Positions 25,038-35,669 of a DNA stretch of 64,000 bases are shown here, one piece after another. Location: the NCBI RefSeq assembly GCF_016616885.1, contig NZ_CP067102.1, forward strand, positions 4,120,501 through 4,184,500, read 5' to 3'. This DNA comes from Bradyrhizobium diazoefficiens (GTDB lineage Bacteria > Pseudomonadota > Alphaproteobacteria > Rhizobiales > Xanthobacteraceae). Under the pieces are notes generated by a model that was not told the DNA's origin, ran no database searches, and saw only the letters and a program-made list of their open reading frames with translations. Every line of letters starts with the position of its first letter. Position 1 is the stretch's first letter. The position numbers were made by a program, and so were the translations under genes.

Positions 25038-27685
25038 ATGCGCGGGACACACAAGGTCTTCATCTGCTTCCTTTTGCCGATCCTCTTCGTTGCTGCTGCG
25101 CTCACACCGGTGCGTGCGCAGCAGCAGGAAAAGCGCATCGCGCTCGTGGTCGGCAACGGCGCCTATTCGAAGTCGCCGCTGGCAACCACCGCGAACGATG
25201 CCGGCCTGATCGCGCAGACGCTGCAGGCGGCGGGCTTCGACGTGGTCGGCGCCCGTGATCTCGACGGCGACACGCTGCGCAAGAGCTTGCGCGATTTCAT
25301 CCAGAAGGCGCAGGCCTCAGGACCCGGCACCGTCGCGATGATCTATCTGGCCGGTTATGGCGTGCAGCTCGCCGGCGAGAACTATTTCATCCCGGTCGAT
25401 TCCAACATCGCGCGCGACACCGACATACCGACCGAGGCACTGCGCGTCAGCGACTATGCCCGCCAGCTCGGCTCGATCCCGCTCAAGGCCAACATCGTCG
25501 TGCTCGACGCGGCGCGCGCGCAGCCCTTCATCGAGGGCGGCCAGCAGCCGATCGCGAGCGGCCTGGCGCTGGTCGAGCCCGACCCGAACATGCTGATCGC
25601 CTTCAACGCCGCACCCGGCACGGTGGCGCCGGAAGAGCCGGGGCCGTACGGCGTCTATGCGCAATCGCTCGCAGAGATGATCCGCACCGGCGGCCTGTCG
25701 TTGCCGGAGGTGTTCGACCGCGTCCGCCTGCGCGTCAACGAGGCCTCCAAGGGCGCGCAGGTGCCCTGGGACGACCAGAAAGTATCAGCGCAATTCGCCT
25801 TCTTCGAGCGCGCTCCCGACGCGCCCCCGCCGCAGGCTGCGCCCGACCAGGTCGCCGCGATGCGCGACAAGCCGATCCGCGATCTCGGTGTGCAGGACGC
25901 CTATGCGGCCGCGCTCGAGCGCGACACGCTGCCGGCCTATGAGGACTTTCTCGCCGCCTATCCCGACGATCCGCTTGCGAAGCGCGTGATGGCGATCGTG
26001 GCGGCGCGCCGCGAGGCGATCACCTGGCGGCGGTCCTATCGCGCCGATACGGCGGACGCTTATTGGTCGTATCTGCGCCGCTATCCGCGCGGGCCGCATG
26101 CGGGCGATGCCCGGCGCAGGCTCGCGATCCTGACAGCGCCGCTCGAGCCGCCGCCGACCTTCGCGATGATGGACTATGACGTACCTCCGCCGCCGCCGGC
26201 CGAAGTGGTCTATGTCGACCGTCCCGTACTGTATTTCAGCGACCCCGATTTCGGCTTCGCGCCGCCACCGCCGCCGCCGGTCTATTTCTGTCCGCCGCCG
26301 CCGCCGGATTTCGTGGTGCTGGCACCGCCGCTGCCCGTGGTCGGCCTGTTCGTGCTGCCGCAGCCGGTGTTCGTGCCGATCCCGGCATTCTACAGTCCGC
26401 CGGTCTATGTCGCGCCGCCGCCGAATACCATCATCTTCAACAACATCCACAACACCACGGTCATCAACACCGTGATCAACCAGCCTGCGCCGCCACCGGT
26501 AACAGCGGCGGGCGATCCAGCTATTACCGCGACTGCGGCAGCGTCCGGAAAGCCTGTCGGCGCAACGACCGCCGTGCCGCCGACCGTGATTCAAAAGGCC
26601 GCCCTGATCCGGGACAACAAGGCACAGGTCCCCAACACGGTCTCGGTTGATCCGACAACGAAAGCCGGCGCGGCAGCCTTGAAGACAAGGAGCCAAGTCA
26701 CGGCGCCGACCGGCAACGCTGCTACGGGAACTCCAACGGGCGCGTCCGGGACCGGCAACGCCGCGGCGAAGACGGGAGTGCAGGGCGCAACGGTCACCGG
26801 ACCGCAGGGCGCGCCAGCGACCGGTGGTGCGGCGACAGCGGCGAAGACGGGAGCTCCCGGTGCGCCGGTCACCGGCAACGCCACCGGGCCCGCGGCCGGA
26901 GGCAAGGCCAATCCGGCGAATACGGCCACCGCGCCGAGCACGGCGGATACGAAGGCCGGTCCGCCGTCCAACCACTCCTTGCCCGTGCCCGGCCAGACCG
27001 CGCCCGCGATCAAGGGCGCGCCGCAGACAGGAACGGCGGCCGCGGGAACGTCATCCTCGACGAACCCCGCTGGTGGCACTGGCGCCACCGCCAAACCCGG
27101 CAGCAGCTCGCAGCCTGCCAACGCCAAGCTCACGCCGCAGACGATGCCATCAAACGCGCCGCCTACGGGAGGAGCGCGTCCGAACGTCCAGGAGCGCGCC
27201 AATAAGGTCAGTCCCGCGAATACGGCGAATACGGCCAATGCGCCGGCAAAGCCCGAAGCGACAAAGCCGACCCCGCCATCGCCGCCTGCGCAGTCGCACG
27301 CCAATGTGCAGCCGGTCGAGAAGCCGGCTCTGCGCGAAAAGCTGGCGCCGCCACCGACGCAGGCTCGGCCGACCGCGCCGCCGCCGGTCACCCATATTGC
27401 GCCGCCGCCGCGGCCCCAGGCCGTCGCGAGGCCGACGCCGCCGCCTCCGCCGCGGGTATCGGCGCCTCCGCCAAGGATGGCCGCGCCTCCGCCGCCACGA
27501 CCGGCTCCCCCGGTTGCAGCCGCTCGACCCGCACCGCCGCCCCCGGCAGCCCGGCCGGCACCCCGCCGCCGCCGCCGCCCCGGATGGCTGTTGCGCCGCC
27601 GCCGCGTCCAGCTGCGCCGCCGCCGCGACCTGCCGCCCCGCCGCCGGCGGCAAAGAAATGCCCGCCCAACCAGCCAAAGTGCTAG
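25038..27685 (+). CDS. Caspase-fold (peptidase C14-like) protein with Pro-rich tail; frameshifted near 27561-27564
   Basis: The signal peptide (residues 1-28) precedes a caspase-like domain (about 32-265) starting [12 protein letters not shown]. Both catalytic residues are replaced: the usual His in S-G-H-G is Tyr107 (AGYGVQ), and the usual Cys in D-A-C-R is Ala159 (LDAAR). It is therefore probably an inactive scaffold. After about residue 370 comes a long Pro/Ala/Thr-rich tail with poly-Pro segments. At 27561-27564 (CCCC) the frame changes to Arg-rich nonsense. One extra C restores poly-Pro and ends at [10 protein letters not shown], stop at 27683-27685. The restored protein is 882 residues. 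The start at 25038 fits the signal peptide. Partners are unknown. Confidence 0.75.
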
Positions 27686-27709
27686 CGGGCAAGGCGAAAA
27701 TCCCGGAAT

Positions 27710-27750
27710 GGGCCTTTCGTGGGCTGTAAAAGCCCGAAAGGCCCTTATTT
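27710..27750 (+). terminator. Strong terminator between the caspase-like gene and rpsB
   Basis: GGGCCTTTC (27710-27718) pairs with GAAAGGCCC (27736-27744), and GGGCT (27721-27725) with AGCCC (27731-27735), with a two-base bulge. TTATTT follows. It supports treating the caspase-like gene and rpsB as separate transcripts. Confidence 0.8.
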
Positions 27751-27752
27751 CC

Positions 27753-27780
27753 TTGCTTCTGGCCGAAATGGCGCTATACA
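27753..27780 (+). promoter_or_regulatory. rpsB: Predicted promoter of rpsB
   Basis: TTGCTT at 27753-27758 and TATACA at 27775-27780 with a 16-base spacer, just after the terminator. It would give a leader of roughly 105 bases before the rpsB start. Confidence 0.5.
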
Positions 27781-27893
27781 GCGCGCCATCTCACACGGAA
27801 GCATGGCTCACAAGGCCGTCCGGTGGCAGCCGGGGCGACAACGCTCCGTTTTGCTCACACGCTTCCGGAGGAACCAACCGGAGAATTAGAACG

Positions 27894-28883
27894 ATGGCAC
27901 TACCCGATTTCACTATGCGTCAGCTGCTCGAAGCTGGCGTGCACTTTGGTCACCAGTCTCACCGCTGGAATCCGAAAATGGCTCCGTTCATTTTCGGCGC
28001 CCGCAACAACATCCACATCGTCGACCTCGCCCAGACCGTGCCGATGCTGCACACGGCGCTCCAGGCCGTCAGCGACACGGTTGCCAAGGGCGGCCGCATC
28101 CTGTTCGTCGGCACCAAGCGCCAGGCGCAGGACGGCGTCGCGGACGCGGCCAAGCGCTGCGCGCAGTATTTCGTCAATTCGCGCTGGCTCGGCGGCACGC
28201 TGACCAATTGGAAGACGATCTCGGCCTCGATCAAGCGCCTGCGTCACCTCGATGAGGTGCTGGCCGGCGGCGAAGCCAATTCCTACACCAAGAAGGAGCG
28301 CCTGACGCTTCAGCGCGAGCGCGACAAGCTCGATCGCTCGCTCGGCGGCATCAAGGACATGGGCGGTCTGCCCGACCTGATCTTCGTGATCGACACCAAC
28401 AAGGAAGACATCGCGATCCAGGAAGCCCAGCGGCTCAACATTCCGGTCGCTGCGATCGTCGACACCAACTCCGATCCGAAGGGCATCACCTACGTGGTGC
28501 CGGGCAATGACGACGCCGGTCGTGCCATTTCGTTGTACTGCGATCTCATTGCGCGCGCCGCGATCGACGGCATCTCGCGCGCCCAGGGCGATTCCGGCAT
28601 CGACATCGGTGCATCGGCCCGTCCGGTCGCCGAAGAGCTGCCCTCGGCTGGCGGCTTCCAGGGCCTTGCCGGCCCGCGCGGCACTGCCGACGATCTCAAG
28701 AAGCTCCCGGGCGTGTCGGGCGCGATCGAGAAGAAGTTCAACGACCTCGGCATCTTCCACTTCTGGCAGCTCGCCGAGCTCGACCACGACACCGCGCACA
28801 AGATCGGCGAAGAAGTCGGTCTGCCGAGCCGGGCGGATGCCTGGGTGGCTAAGGCCAAGGCGCTGACCGCGGAAGCGGAATAG
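27894..28883 (+). CDS. rpsB: 30S ribosomal protein S2
   Basis: A 329-residue S2, part of the small ribosomal subunit near the mRNA exit. The family start [21 protein letters not shown] and the HRWNPKM motif are clear. The core ends near residue 240. A C-terminal extension of about 85 residues has a helix-hairpin-helix-like [20 protein letters not shown] segment, as in other Rhizobiales S2 proteins. The open frame continues upstream without a stop into the caspase-like gene, but the terminator, promoter and ribosome site (GGAG at 27880-27883) show that translation begins at 27894. tsf follows, the usual pair. Confidence 0.97.
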   Translation: MALPDFTMRQLLEAGVHFGHQSHRWNPKMAPFIFGARNNIHIVDLAQTVPMLHTALQAVSDTVAKGGRILFVGTKRQAQDGVADAAKRCAQYFVNSRWLGGTLTNWKTISASIKRLRHLDEVLAGGEANSYTKKERLTLQRERDKLDRSLGGIKDMGGLPDLIFVIDTNKEDIAIQEAQRLNIPVAAIVDTNSDPKGITYVVPGNDDAGRAISLYCDLIARAAIDGISRAQGDSGIDIGASARPVAEELPSAGGFQGLAGPRGTADDLKKLPGVSGAIEKKFNDLGIFHFWQLAELDHDTAHKIGEEVGLPSRADAWVAKAKALTAEAE

Positions 28884-28901
28884 TCAAAAAGAGCGATCGG
28901 T

Positions 28902-28922
28902 TGGCCGGACGGGATCCGGCCA
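28902..28922 (+). other. Hairpin between rpsB and tsf
   Basis: Eight-base-pair stem TGGCCGGA/TCCGGCCA with a five-base loop, followed by CCATTTCATTC. It may act as a partial terminator or RNA stabiliser that sets the rpsB to tsf ratio. Confidence 0.4.
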
Positions 28923-29019
28923 CCATTTCATTCAGTTGACGCGAATTCCTGAGATGGACCGCGGCGGGGCAATTGGAGCCGCGCCGCGGCGCACCGGCAG
29001 GCAAGAAGGATTTTCAACG

Positions 29020-29943
29020 ATGGCAACGATCACAGCTGCGATGGTCAAGGATCTGCGCGAGTCCACCGGCGCAGGCATGATGGACTGCAAGGCCGCGCTG
29101 ACCGAGAACGACGGCAACATGGAAGCGGCACAGGACTGGCTGCGCAAGAAAGGCCTGTCCAAGGCCGCCAAGAAGTCGGGCCGCGTCGCGGCCGAGGGCC
29201 TCATCGGCGCGCTCACCAAGGGCAACAAGGGCGTCGTGGTCGAGGTCAACTCCGAGACCGACTTCGTGGCGCGCAACGGCCAGTTCCAAGGCCTGGTCAA
29301 GATGGTCGCCCAGGTCGCCTTCGACGCCGGCGCTGACGTCGAGAAGATCAAGGCCGCCAAGGTCGGTGACGTCTCGGTGGAAGCCGCGATCAACGACGCG
29401 ATCGCCACCATCGGCGAGAACATGACGCTGCGTCGTGCCGCTTCGCTCGAAGTGAGCCAGGGCGTGGTGTCGAGCTACGTCCACGGTGCTGTGGTCGACG
29501 GCGCCGGCAAGATGGGCGTGATCGTGGCGCTGGAATCGCCCGGCAAGGCCGACGAGCTCGCAGCGCTCGGCCGCCAGATCGCGATGCATGTCGCCGCCAC
29601 CAACCCGCTTGCTCTCGAGCCGTCCGGTCTCGATCCGGCCGTCGTCAAGCGCGAGAAGGACGTGCTCGCCGACAAATATCGCCAGCAGGGCAAGCCGGAG
29701 AACGTGATCGAGAAGATCGTCGAGTCCGGCCTCAAGACCTACTACAAGGAAGTCTGCCTGCTCGAGCAGGCCTTCATCCACGACACCGGCAAGTCGGTGG
29801 CGCAGGCGGTGAAGGAAGCCGAAGGCAAGGTCGGCGGCGCCGTGAAGATCGCTGGCTTTGTGCGCTATGCTCTCGGTGAGGGAATCGAGAAGCAGGAATC
29901 GGACTTCGCGGCTGAGGTCGCGGCGGCCAGCGGCAAGAAGTAA
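29020..29943 (+). CDS. tsf: Elongation factor Ts
   Basis: Exchanges GDP for GTP on EF-Tu. The 307-residue protein has the N-terminal UBA-like domain ([20 protein letters not shown]), then the core motif [15 protein letters not shown] at about residue 70, and two core subdomains with the [13 protein letters not shown] repeat. The length is full for the bacterial family. The ATG at 29020 gives the canonical start; the longer upstream frame lacks family similarity. AAGAAGGA lies 9 bases upstream. Confidence 0.97.
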   Translation: MATITAAMVKDLRESTGAGMMDCKAALTENDGNMEAAQDWLRKKGLSKAAKKSGRVAAEGLIGALTKGNKGVVVEVNSETDFVARNGQFQGLVKMVAQVAFDAGADVEKIKAAKVGDVSVEAAINDAIATIGENMTLRRAASLEVSQGVVSSYVHGAVVDGAGKMGVIVALESPGKADELAALGRQIAMHVAATNPLALEPSGLDPAVVKREKDVLADKYRQQGKPENVIEKIVESGLKTYYKEVCLLEQAFIHDTGKSVAQAVKEAEGKVGGAVKIAGFVRYALGEGIEKQESDFAAEVAAASGKK

Positions 29944-30003
29944 GCGCCGGAACGTTCCTTCCGGCGTGCCGCCGGAAGCGGCGCCCGGACGAGGAAAGTG
30001 CTC

Positions 30004-30720
30004 ATGACTGATCCGGTCTATCGTCGCGTCGTGATCAAGCTGTCCGGCGAGTATCTCGCGGGACAGCAAGGCTTTGGCATCGATCAACCGACATTGGACC
30101 GGGTTGCGGACGATCTGATCGCCGCCCGTCAGCTTGGCACCGAGGTTGCGGTTGTGATCGGCGGCGGCAATATCTTTCGCGGCGTCGATGTGTCCTCCCG
30201 CGGCGTGTCGCGCCCGACCGGCGACACCATGGGCATGCTTGCCACCATGATGAACTGTCTCGCGCTCGAAGCTACGATCGAGCGCAAGGGCATGCCGGCG
30301 AGGGCTCTCTCGGCGTTCGTCATGCCCGAAGTTTCCGAGCTGTTCACTCGCGCGGCGGCGCACAAATATCTCGCCGAGGGCCGAATCTTGCTGCTCGGCG
30401 GTGGAACCGGCAATCCGTTCTTCACCACGGACACGACGGCGGTGCTTCGCGCCGCCGAGATCGGCGCCCAGGTGGTGCTGAAGGCGACCAATGTCGACGG
30501 CGTCTACTCGGCCGATCCGAAGAAGGACCCGTCCGCCACGCGATTCGACCGGCTGACGCATTCCCAGGCCATCGAGGGCGGCTACAAGGTGATGGATGCG
30601 ACCGCCTTCGCACTTGCCCGCGAGACGTCGCTGCCTATCATCGTATTTTCGATCGCGGAGCCCGGTTCGATCGGCGCGATTCTACGCGGCGCCGGCCACG
30701 GGACGATCGTCGCCGGCTGA
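30004..30720 (+). CDS. pyrH: Uridylate kinase
   Basis: Phosphorylates UMP to UDP. The 238-residue protein belongs to the bacterial hexameric UMP kinase family of the amino-acid kinase fold: [14 protein letters not shown] at the start, [11 protein letters not shown], the [15 protein letters not shown] segment, [16 protein letters not shown], and [20 protein letters not shown]. The ATG at 30004 has GAGGAAAG five to six bases upstream; a GTG two codons earlier is possible. It lies in the classic rpsB-tsf-pyrH-frr run. Confidence 0.97.
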   Translation: MTDPVYRRVVIKLSGEYLAGQQGFGIDQPTLDRVADDLIAARQLGTEVAVVIGGGNIFRGVDVSSRGVSRPTGDTMGMLATMMNCLALEATIERKGMPARALSAFVMPEVSELFTRAAAHKYLAEGRILLLGGGTGNPFFTTDTTAVLRAAEIGAQVVLKATNVDGVYSADPKKDPSATRFDRLTHSQAIEGGYKVMDATAFALARETSLPIIVFSIAEPGSIGAILRGAGHGTIVAG

Positions 30721-30786
30721 CGGCTCATCTGGTGCGCCCGAGGGAAGGGCGCGGTGAGGTCGCCGGGATATTGAAGGAGAAACGTG

Positions 30787-31350
30787 ATGGCCACGGATAA
30801 TTTCGACCTCAACGAAGTGAAGCGCCGCATGCAGGGCGCGGTCCAGTCGCTCAAGCACGAGCTTGGCGGCCTGCGTACGGGCCGCGCGTCGGCCTCGATG
30901 CTCGATCCGGTGCAGGTCGAGGCTTATGGCAGTCACATGCCACTCAATCAGCTCGCCACAGTCAGCGTGCCCGAGCCGCGCCTGATCTCGGTGCAGGTCT
31001 GGGACAAGTCGATGGTGAAGCCGGTCGAGAAGGCGATCGTCGATTCCAATCTCGGCCTGTCGCCTGCGACCGAAGGCCAGGTGCTCCGTCTGCGCATTCC
31101 CGAGCTGAACGAGGAGCGCCGCAAGGAGCTGGTCAAGGTCGCGCACAAATACGCCGAAGCCGCCAAGGTGGCTACGCGTCACGTCCGTCGCGACGGTCTC
31201 GATGTTCTGAAGAAGCTCGAGAAGAATCACGAGATGTCGGAGGACGATCAGAAGCGTCACGCCGACGAGGTGCAGAAGGCGACCGACGGCACCATCACCG
31301 AGATCGACCAGCTGCTGGCCGCCAAGGAAAAAGAAATCCTCACCGTCTAA
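30787..31350 (+). CDS. frr: Ribosome recycling factor
   Basis: Splits post-termination ribosomes together with EF-G. The 187-residue length and the motifs [36 protein letters not shown], and the C-terminal [21 protein letters not shown] helix match the family. The ATG at 30787 follows GGAGAAAC; a GTG codon directly before could also initiate. The next gene is separated by a dispersed repeat. Confidence 0.97.
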   Translation: MATDNFDLNEVKRRMQGAVQSLKHELGGLRTGRASASMLDPVQVEAYGSHMPLNQLATVSVPEPRLISVQVWDKSMVKPVEKAIVDSNLGLSPATEGQVLRLRIPELNEERRKELVKVAHKYAEAAKVATRHVRRDGLDVLKKLEKNHEMSEDDQKRHADEVQKATDGTITEIDQLLAAKEKEILTV

Positions 31351-31354
31351 AGCG

Positions 31355-31458
31355 CGATGAGCATCATCATCACGCTCTAGAGTATAGTTCGCGCATGATC
31401 TTGTCGGAAAACCGCTTCGCACTTAGCGCTCACGCGGCCCTTCGGGTCCGGATCATGC
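31355..31458. repeat. Palindromic intergenic repeat of the Bradyrhizobium type
   Basis: Inverted ends GCATGATC (31393-31400) and GATCATGC (31451-31458) frame a segment with CGGAAAACCGCTTCGCAC and GGCCCTTCGGGTCCGG. From memory, very similar elements occur at numerous intergenic sites in Bradyrhizobium and relatives. Just upstream, AGCG...CGCT sequences (31351-31377) form another hairpin that seems part of the same unit. Confidence 0.6.
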
Positions 31459-31473
31459 TTTAAGGCTGCCGTC

Positions 31474-32232
31474 ATGTCCAACGCCGCCGCGCCCGCAACG
31501 GAAGGACCAGACCGGTCCGACGCGCCTGCGCATGTCGCCATCATCATGGATGGCAACGGGCGCTGGGCGGCCGCGCGCGGTCTGCCGCGGGCGGAGGGGC
31601 ATCGCCGCGGCGTCGAGGCGCTGCGCCGCGTAGTGCGTGCCTCGCACGAGCTCGGCATCCGCTATCTCACCATCTTCTCGTTCTCCTCGGAGAACTGGTC
31701 GCGCCCGGCGAGCGAGATCGGCGATCTCTTCGGGCTGCTCAAGCGCTTCATTCGCAACGATCTCGCGAGCCTGCATCGCGACAGCGTCAGGGTCCGCATT
31801 ATCGGCGAGCGTGACGGGCTCGAGGTCGACATCTGCGCGCTGCTGAACGAGGCCGAGGAATTGACGCGCGACAACACGCGCCTCACGCTTGTCGTTGCCT
31901 TCAACTACGGCTCGCGGCAGGAGATTGCGAAAGCGGCGCAAAAGCTCGCGCGCGAAGTCGCCGACGGCAGGCGCGATCCTGCCTCGATCGACGCCGATGC
32001 TCTCGGCGCGCATCTCGACGCGCCCGACATTCCCGATCCCGATCTCATCATCCGCACCAGTGGCGAGCAGCGCCTGTCCAATTTCCTGATGTGGCAGGCC
32101 GCCTATAGCGAGCTCGTGTTCGTGCCGGTCCACTGGCCCGATTTCGACAAGGCGGCGCTCGAAAGCGCGATCGCCGAATTCGCCCGGCGCGAGCGCCGTT
32201 TCGGCGGCCTGGTCGCGAAAACCGCCTCGTGA
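31474..32232 (+). CDS. uppS: Undecaprenyl diphosphate synthase (cis-prenyltransferase)
   Basis: Makes the C55 lipid carrier for peptidoglycan and O-antigen. The 252-residue protein has [20 protein letters not shown] with the catalytic Asp, [11 protein letters not shown], and the late [20 protein letters not shown] motif, all diagnostic. The start at 31474 gives a slightly long N terminus of about 20 variable residues. The stop overlaps the GTG start of cdsA, a sign of coupled translation. Confidence 0.96.
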   Translation: MSNAAAPATEGPDRSDAPAHVAIIMDGNGRWAAARGLPRAEGHRRGVEALRRVVRASHELGIRYLTIFSFSSENWSRPASEIGDLFGLLKRFIRNDLASLHRDSVRVRIIGERDGLEVDICALLNEAEELTRDNTRLTLVVAFNYGSRQEIAKAAQKLAREVADGRRDPASIDADALGAHLDAPDIPDPDLIIRTSGEQRLSNFLMWQAAYSELVFVPVHWPDFDKAALESAIAEFARRERRFGGLVAKTAS

Positions 32233-33071
32233 GCGAACCCGACGCCGAAGCAGCGGGCTCGAAGCCTGCCCCGAGCAATTTCCTGATGCGAGTCCTCGCA
32301 GCACTCGTGCTGGCGCCGCTCGCGATCGCGATCGCTTATGCCGGCGGCTGGCTGTGGGCGCTTCTCGTCACGCTGGTGTCGATCGGGCTGTTCGCGGAAT
32401 GGCTGATGGTGGTGGGGGCGGGGTCCGTTGCGCTGACCGGCGCAGGGACGATTGTCATCGCGATGATGGGCGCCTGCGTCGCCTTCGGCGCACTGAAGAC
32501 CGCCGTCGTCACCGGCTGCGTCGGCGGTGCGATCGTGACGCTGATCGCGCGGGGCAAGTTCGTCTGGGCCGCGACCGGATTCGCCTATGCCTCCGCGGCC
32601 CTGCTGGCCTCGATCCTGGTGCGGCAGGATTTCGTGCACGGCTTCGCCGCGCTGATGTTCGTGCTGCTCGTGGTGTGGGCGACCGACATCGGCGGCTATT
32701 TCGCCGGCCGCGGCATCGGCGGACCGAAGCTGTGGCCGCGCGTCAGCCCGAAGAAGACGTGGGCCGGGGCGCTCGGCAGCGTCGTGGCAAGCCTCGCGGT
32801 CGCGGGCGGTTTTGCCGCCTTCGGCTTCGGCAAGGCGGTTCCACTCTTGGTCCTCAGTGCGGTCCTCACGGTGGTCTCGCAGGCGGGCGATCTGTTCGAA
32901 TCCGCGGTGAAAAGGCGCTTCGGCGTCAAGGATTCCAGTCACTTAATTCCCGGCCATGGCGGACTTCTGGACCGCCTGGACGGCTTTGTCGCCGCCATCC
33001 TGGTGGCATGGATTATCGGCTTCCTCCGCCACGGTGTGCATAGCGCCGGAAGCGGTCTTATGGTTTGGTGA
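32229..33071 (+). CDS. cdsA: Phosphatidate cytidylyltransferase
   Basis: Makes CDP-diacylglycerol, the precursor of the phospholipids. The 280-residue polytopic membrane protein has several helices and the C-terminal signature [23 protein letters not shown]. The GTG at 32229 overlaps the uppS stop by four bases. dxr begins four bases after the stop. The N-terminal 20 residues are polar and variable. Confidence 0.94.
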   Translation: MSEPDAEAAGSKPAPSNFLMRVLAALVLAPLAIAIAYAGGWLWALLVTLVSIGLFAEWLMVVGAGSVALTGAGTIVIAMMGACVAFGALKTAVVTGCVGGAIVTLIARGKFVWAATGFAYASAALLASILVRQDFVHGFAALMFVLLVVWATDIGGYFAGRGIGGPKLWPRVSPKKTWAGALGSVVASLAVAGGFAAFGFGKAVPLLVLSAVLTVVSQAGDLFESAVKRRFGVKDSSHLIPGHGGLLDRLDGFVAAILVAWIIGFLRHGVHSAGSGLMVW

Positions 33072-33075
33072 GGAT

Positions 33076-34299
33076 ATGAGCGCAGTCCCTTTGCGTAACA
33101 ACAAGCCGGCCGCGGCCGACATCCGCAGCGTCACAGTGCTTGGCGCCACCGGCTCGATCGGCGACAGCACGATGGATCTGTTGCGCGCCTCGCCCGAGCG
33201 CTATCGCGTCGAGGCCCTGACGGCGAACGGCAATGTCGAAGCGCTGGCGAAGCTCGCGAAGGAATTCTCCGCGCGCTTCGTCGCGATCGCAGACACCTCC
33301 AAGCTCGCCGAGCTCAAGTCCGCCCTTGCGGGCACGAGCACCGAATGCGGCGCCGGCGAAAGCGCGGTGATCGAGGCGGCCGCGCGTCCGGCCGATTGGG
33401 TGATGGCGGCGGTGAGCGGCGCGGCCGGACTGAAGCCGGCCTTGGCTGCGGTCGATCGCGGCGCGCATGTCGCGCTCGCGAACAAGGAATGCCTGGTTTG
33501 CGCCGGCGATTTCTTCATGCAGCGCGCGGCGAAAGCGGGCGCCTGTATTCTGCCGGCCGATTCCGAGCACAACGCGCTGTTCCAGGCGCTGGCATCGGGC
33601 AATCGCGACGAGCTGGTTCGCGTCATCATCACCGCCTCGGGTGGCCCGTTCCGCACCTGGAAGCCGGCCGACATCGAGCAGGCGACCCTCGAACAGGCCC
33701 TGAAGCATCCGAATTGGAGCATGGGCCAGAAGATCACGATCGATTCCGCCTCGATGATGAACAAGGGGCTCGAGGTGATCGAGGCGTCCTATCTGTTCGC
33801 ACTGTCGCCTGATGAGATCGACGTCCTGGTGCATCCGCAGTCGATCATTCACGGCATGGTCGAGTTCTCCGACCGCTCGGTCATGGCCCAGCTCGGCTCG
33901 CCGGACATGCGCACGCCGATCGCCCATTGCCTCGGCTGGCCTGACCGCATCAAGGGACCGGCAGCCAAGCTCGATCTGGCCAAGATCGGCCAGCTGACCT
34001 TCGAGGCACCGGATTTCGAGCGGTTCCCCGGGCTTCGCCTGGCCTTCGATTCGCTCCGGCACGGGAAGGGAGCGACCACCGTCTACAATGCCGCCAATGA
34101 GGTCGCGGTCGCGGCCTTCATCGCCGGCAAGATCCGCTTCGGCGCCATTGCCCGGCTGGTCGAGGCGACCCTGGAGGACTGGATCCGAGGTGGGAACCAG
34201 GGCCCCATGACCTCAGCGGATGACGCAATATCCATTGACCATATTTCGCGAAATAAAGCTGCCGCCCTATTGCCTCAAATTGCCTTAAAGGCATCCTAG
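33076..34299 (+). CDS. dxr: 1-deoxy-D-xylulose 5-phosphate reductoisomerase
   Basis: Second step of the MEP isoprenoid pathway, converting DXP to MEP with NADPH. The 407-residue protein has the NADPH motif [18 protein letters not shown] near residue 20, [25 protein letters not shown] with the metal-binding residues, and [10 protein letters not shown]. The start at 33076 has GAGGAT upstream and replaces a longer frame that overlaps cdsA. It supplies precursors for UppS in the same cluster. Confidence 0.96.
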   Translation: MSAVPLRNNKPAAADIRSVTVLGATGSIGDSTMDLLRASPERYRVEALTANGNVEALAKLAKEFSARFVAIADTSKLAELKSALAGTSTECGAGESAVIEAAARPADWVMAAVSGAAGLKPALAAVDRGAHVALANKECLVCAGDFFMQRAAKAGACILPADSEHNALFQALASGNRDELVRVIITASGGPFRTWKPADIEQATLEQALKHPNWSMGQKITIDSASMMNKGLEVIEASYLFALSPDEIDVLVHPQSIIHGMVEFSDRSVMAQLGSPDMRTPIAHCLGWPDRIKGPAAKLDLAKIGQLTFEAPDFERFPGLRLAFDSLRHGKGATTVYNAANEVAVAAFIAGKIRFGAIARLVEATLEDWIRGGNQGPMTSADDAISIDHISRNKAAALLPQIALKAS

Positions 34300-34343
34300 G
34301 TAGTTCGGGGCCAGGGCCTTGCGGCGCTGGATGAGGGAATTCG

Positions 34344-35495
34344 ATGATCGACTTTTTTACCCATAGTTTCAATGCGTTGAGCCATGGGCTCCTCGGCTAC
34401 GTCGTTCCCTTCCTGTTCGTCCTGACGATCGTCGTGTTCTTCCATGAACTCGGCCATTTCCTGGTCGCGCGCTGGGCCGGTGTTCGGGTGTTAACCTTTT
34501 CGCTCGGTTTCGGACCTGAGCTGGTCGGTTTCAACGATCGCCATGGCACCCGCTGGAAGATTTCGGCGATCCCGCTCGGTGGCTACGTCAAGTTCTTCGG
34601 CGACGAGAGCGAGGCTTCGACCCCGTCGGCTGAAGCGCTCGCGGCCATGACGGCCGAGGAGCGCGCCGGCAGCTTCCACCACAAGAAGGTCGGCCCGCGC
34701 GCCGCCATCGTCGCGGCCGGTCCGATTGCCAATTTCATCCTCGGCGCCCTGATTTTCGCAGGCATGGCCCTGTACTACGGCAAGCCGAGCACGATCGCGC
34801 GCGTGGACGGCGTCGTTGTCGACGGCGCTGCGGCCACCGCCGGCTTCAAGATCGGCGACGTCGTCGTGCAGATCGACGGCAAGCCGATCGACAGCTTTGC
34901 CGACATGCAGCGGATCGTCGCGACGAGCGCCGGTTCGGCGCTGGCTTTCCAGGTGAAGCGGGATGGCGCGATCGTGTCGCTGACCGCGACGCCGGCGCTG
35001 CTCGAGCGCAAGGATCCGTTCGGCAACAGCCACCGCGTCGGCGTGCTCGGCGTCGAGCACAAGTCCCAGGCCGGTGAGGCCTCGACTTCGCCGGTCGGTG
35101 TCGGCGAGGCGCTCAAGATCGGGGGCGAGCAGGTCTGGTTCATCATCACCAGCACCTTCAAGTTCCTGGGCTCTTTGTTCATCGGCCAAGGTAATCCGAA
35201 CGAGGTCAGCGGCGTCCTCGGCATCGCCAAGATGTCGGGGCAGGCGGCCAGCGCCGGGTTCCAGTTTGTGATCAATCTGTGCGCCGTGCTGTCGGTCTCG
35301 ATCGGGCTTCTGAACCTGTTCCCGATCCCGCTGCTCGATGGCGGTCACCTTATGTTCTACGCGGCCGAAATCGTCCGAGGTCGTCCGCTGTCCGAGCGGA
35401 CCCAGGAAATGGGGTTCCGAATCGGGCTCGGTCTGGTGCTGATGCTGATGGTGTTCGCGACCTACAACGACATCCTGCGGATGGCCGCTTCCTGA
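34344..35495 (+). CDS. rseP: Site-2 metalloprotease RseP
   Basis: An intramembrane zinc protease. The 383-residue protein has HEXXH as FFHELGHFLVARW in the first membrane helix, a PDZ domain (about 125-215, GFKIGDVVVQIDGKPI), and the third ligand motif NLFPIPLLDGGHL near the C terminus. It cleaves anti-sigma factors in the envelope stress response and clears signal peptides. It is adjacent to bamA, as in most proteobacteria. Full length for the family. Confidence 0.95.
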   Translation: MIDFFTHSFNALSHGLLGYVVPFLFVLTIVVFFHELGHFLVARWAGVRVLTFSLGFGPELVGFNDRHGTRWKISAIPLGGYVKFFGDESEASTPSAEALAAMTAEERAGSFHHKKVGPRAAIVAAGPIANFILGALIFAGMALYYGKPSTIARVDGVVVDGAAATAGFKIGDVVVQIDGKPIDSFADMQRIVATSAGSALAFQVKRDGAIVSLTATPALLERKDPFGNSHRVGVLGVEHKSQAGEASTSPVGVGEALKIGGEQVWFIITSTFKFLGSLFIGQGNPNEVSGVLGIAKMSGQAASAGFQFVINLCAVLSVSIGLLNLFPIPLLDGGHLMFYAAEIVRGRPLSERTQEMGFRIGLGLVLMLMVFATYNDILRMAAS

Positions 35496-35618
35496 TAGGG
35501 GCTTTTTTGTGGCGTTGCTCTTAGGCAACGTCTTGGAATGAAATTGAAATTGCGGTGTCAGCTGCCGTTTGCGACGTCGGGGAAATTGGCTACAAGCGGC
35601 TTGAACTTGGGGAATCTC

Positions 35619-35645
35619 CCAGACCGGCTTTGGGGTTGGGTCTGG
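35619..35645 (+). other. bamA: Hairpin in the bamA leader
   Basis: Seven-base-pair stem CCAGACC/GGTCTGG with a 13-base loop, 24 bases before the bamA start. There is no T tract. It could affect bamA mRNA stability or translation. The surrounding 174 bases between rseP and bamA hold no gene. Confidence 0.35.
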
Positions 35646-35669
35646 TAAGTTGATAAGGGCGCGTTGCGC

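Noticed and set aside
26150..27660. Repetitive GC-rich stretch as a CRISPR or satellite array
   Set aside because: The periodicity is codon-based (Pro, Ala, Thr) and continues an open frame; there are no constant repeats with unique spacers.
24876..28883. A single 1,335-codon frame joining a caspase-like protein and ribosomal protein S2
   Set aside because: A strong terminator (27710-27750), a promoter and a ribosome site separate the genes, and one added C restores a normal Pro-rich end for the first.
35496..35530. TTTTTT after rseP as a terminator
   Set aside because: No stable stem precedes the T run, and the CGTTGC/GCAACG hairpin comes after it.
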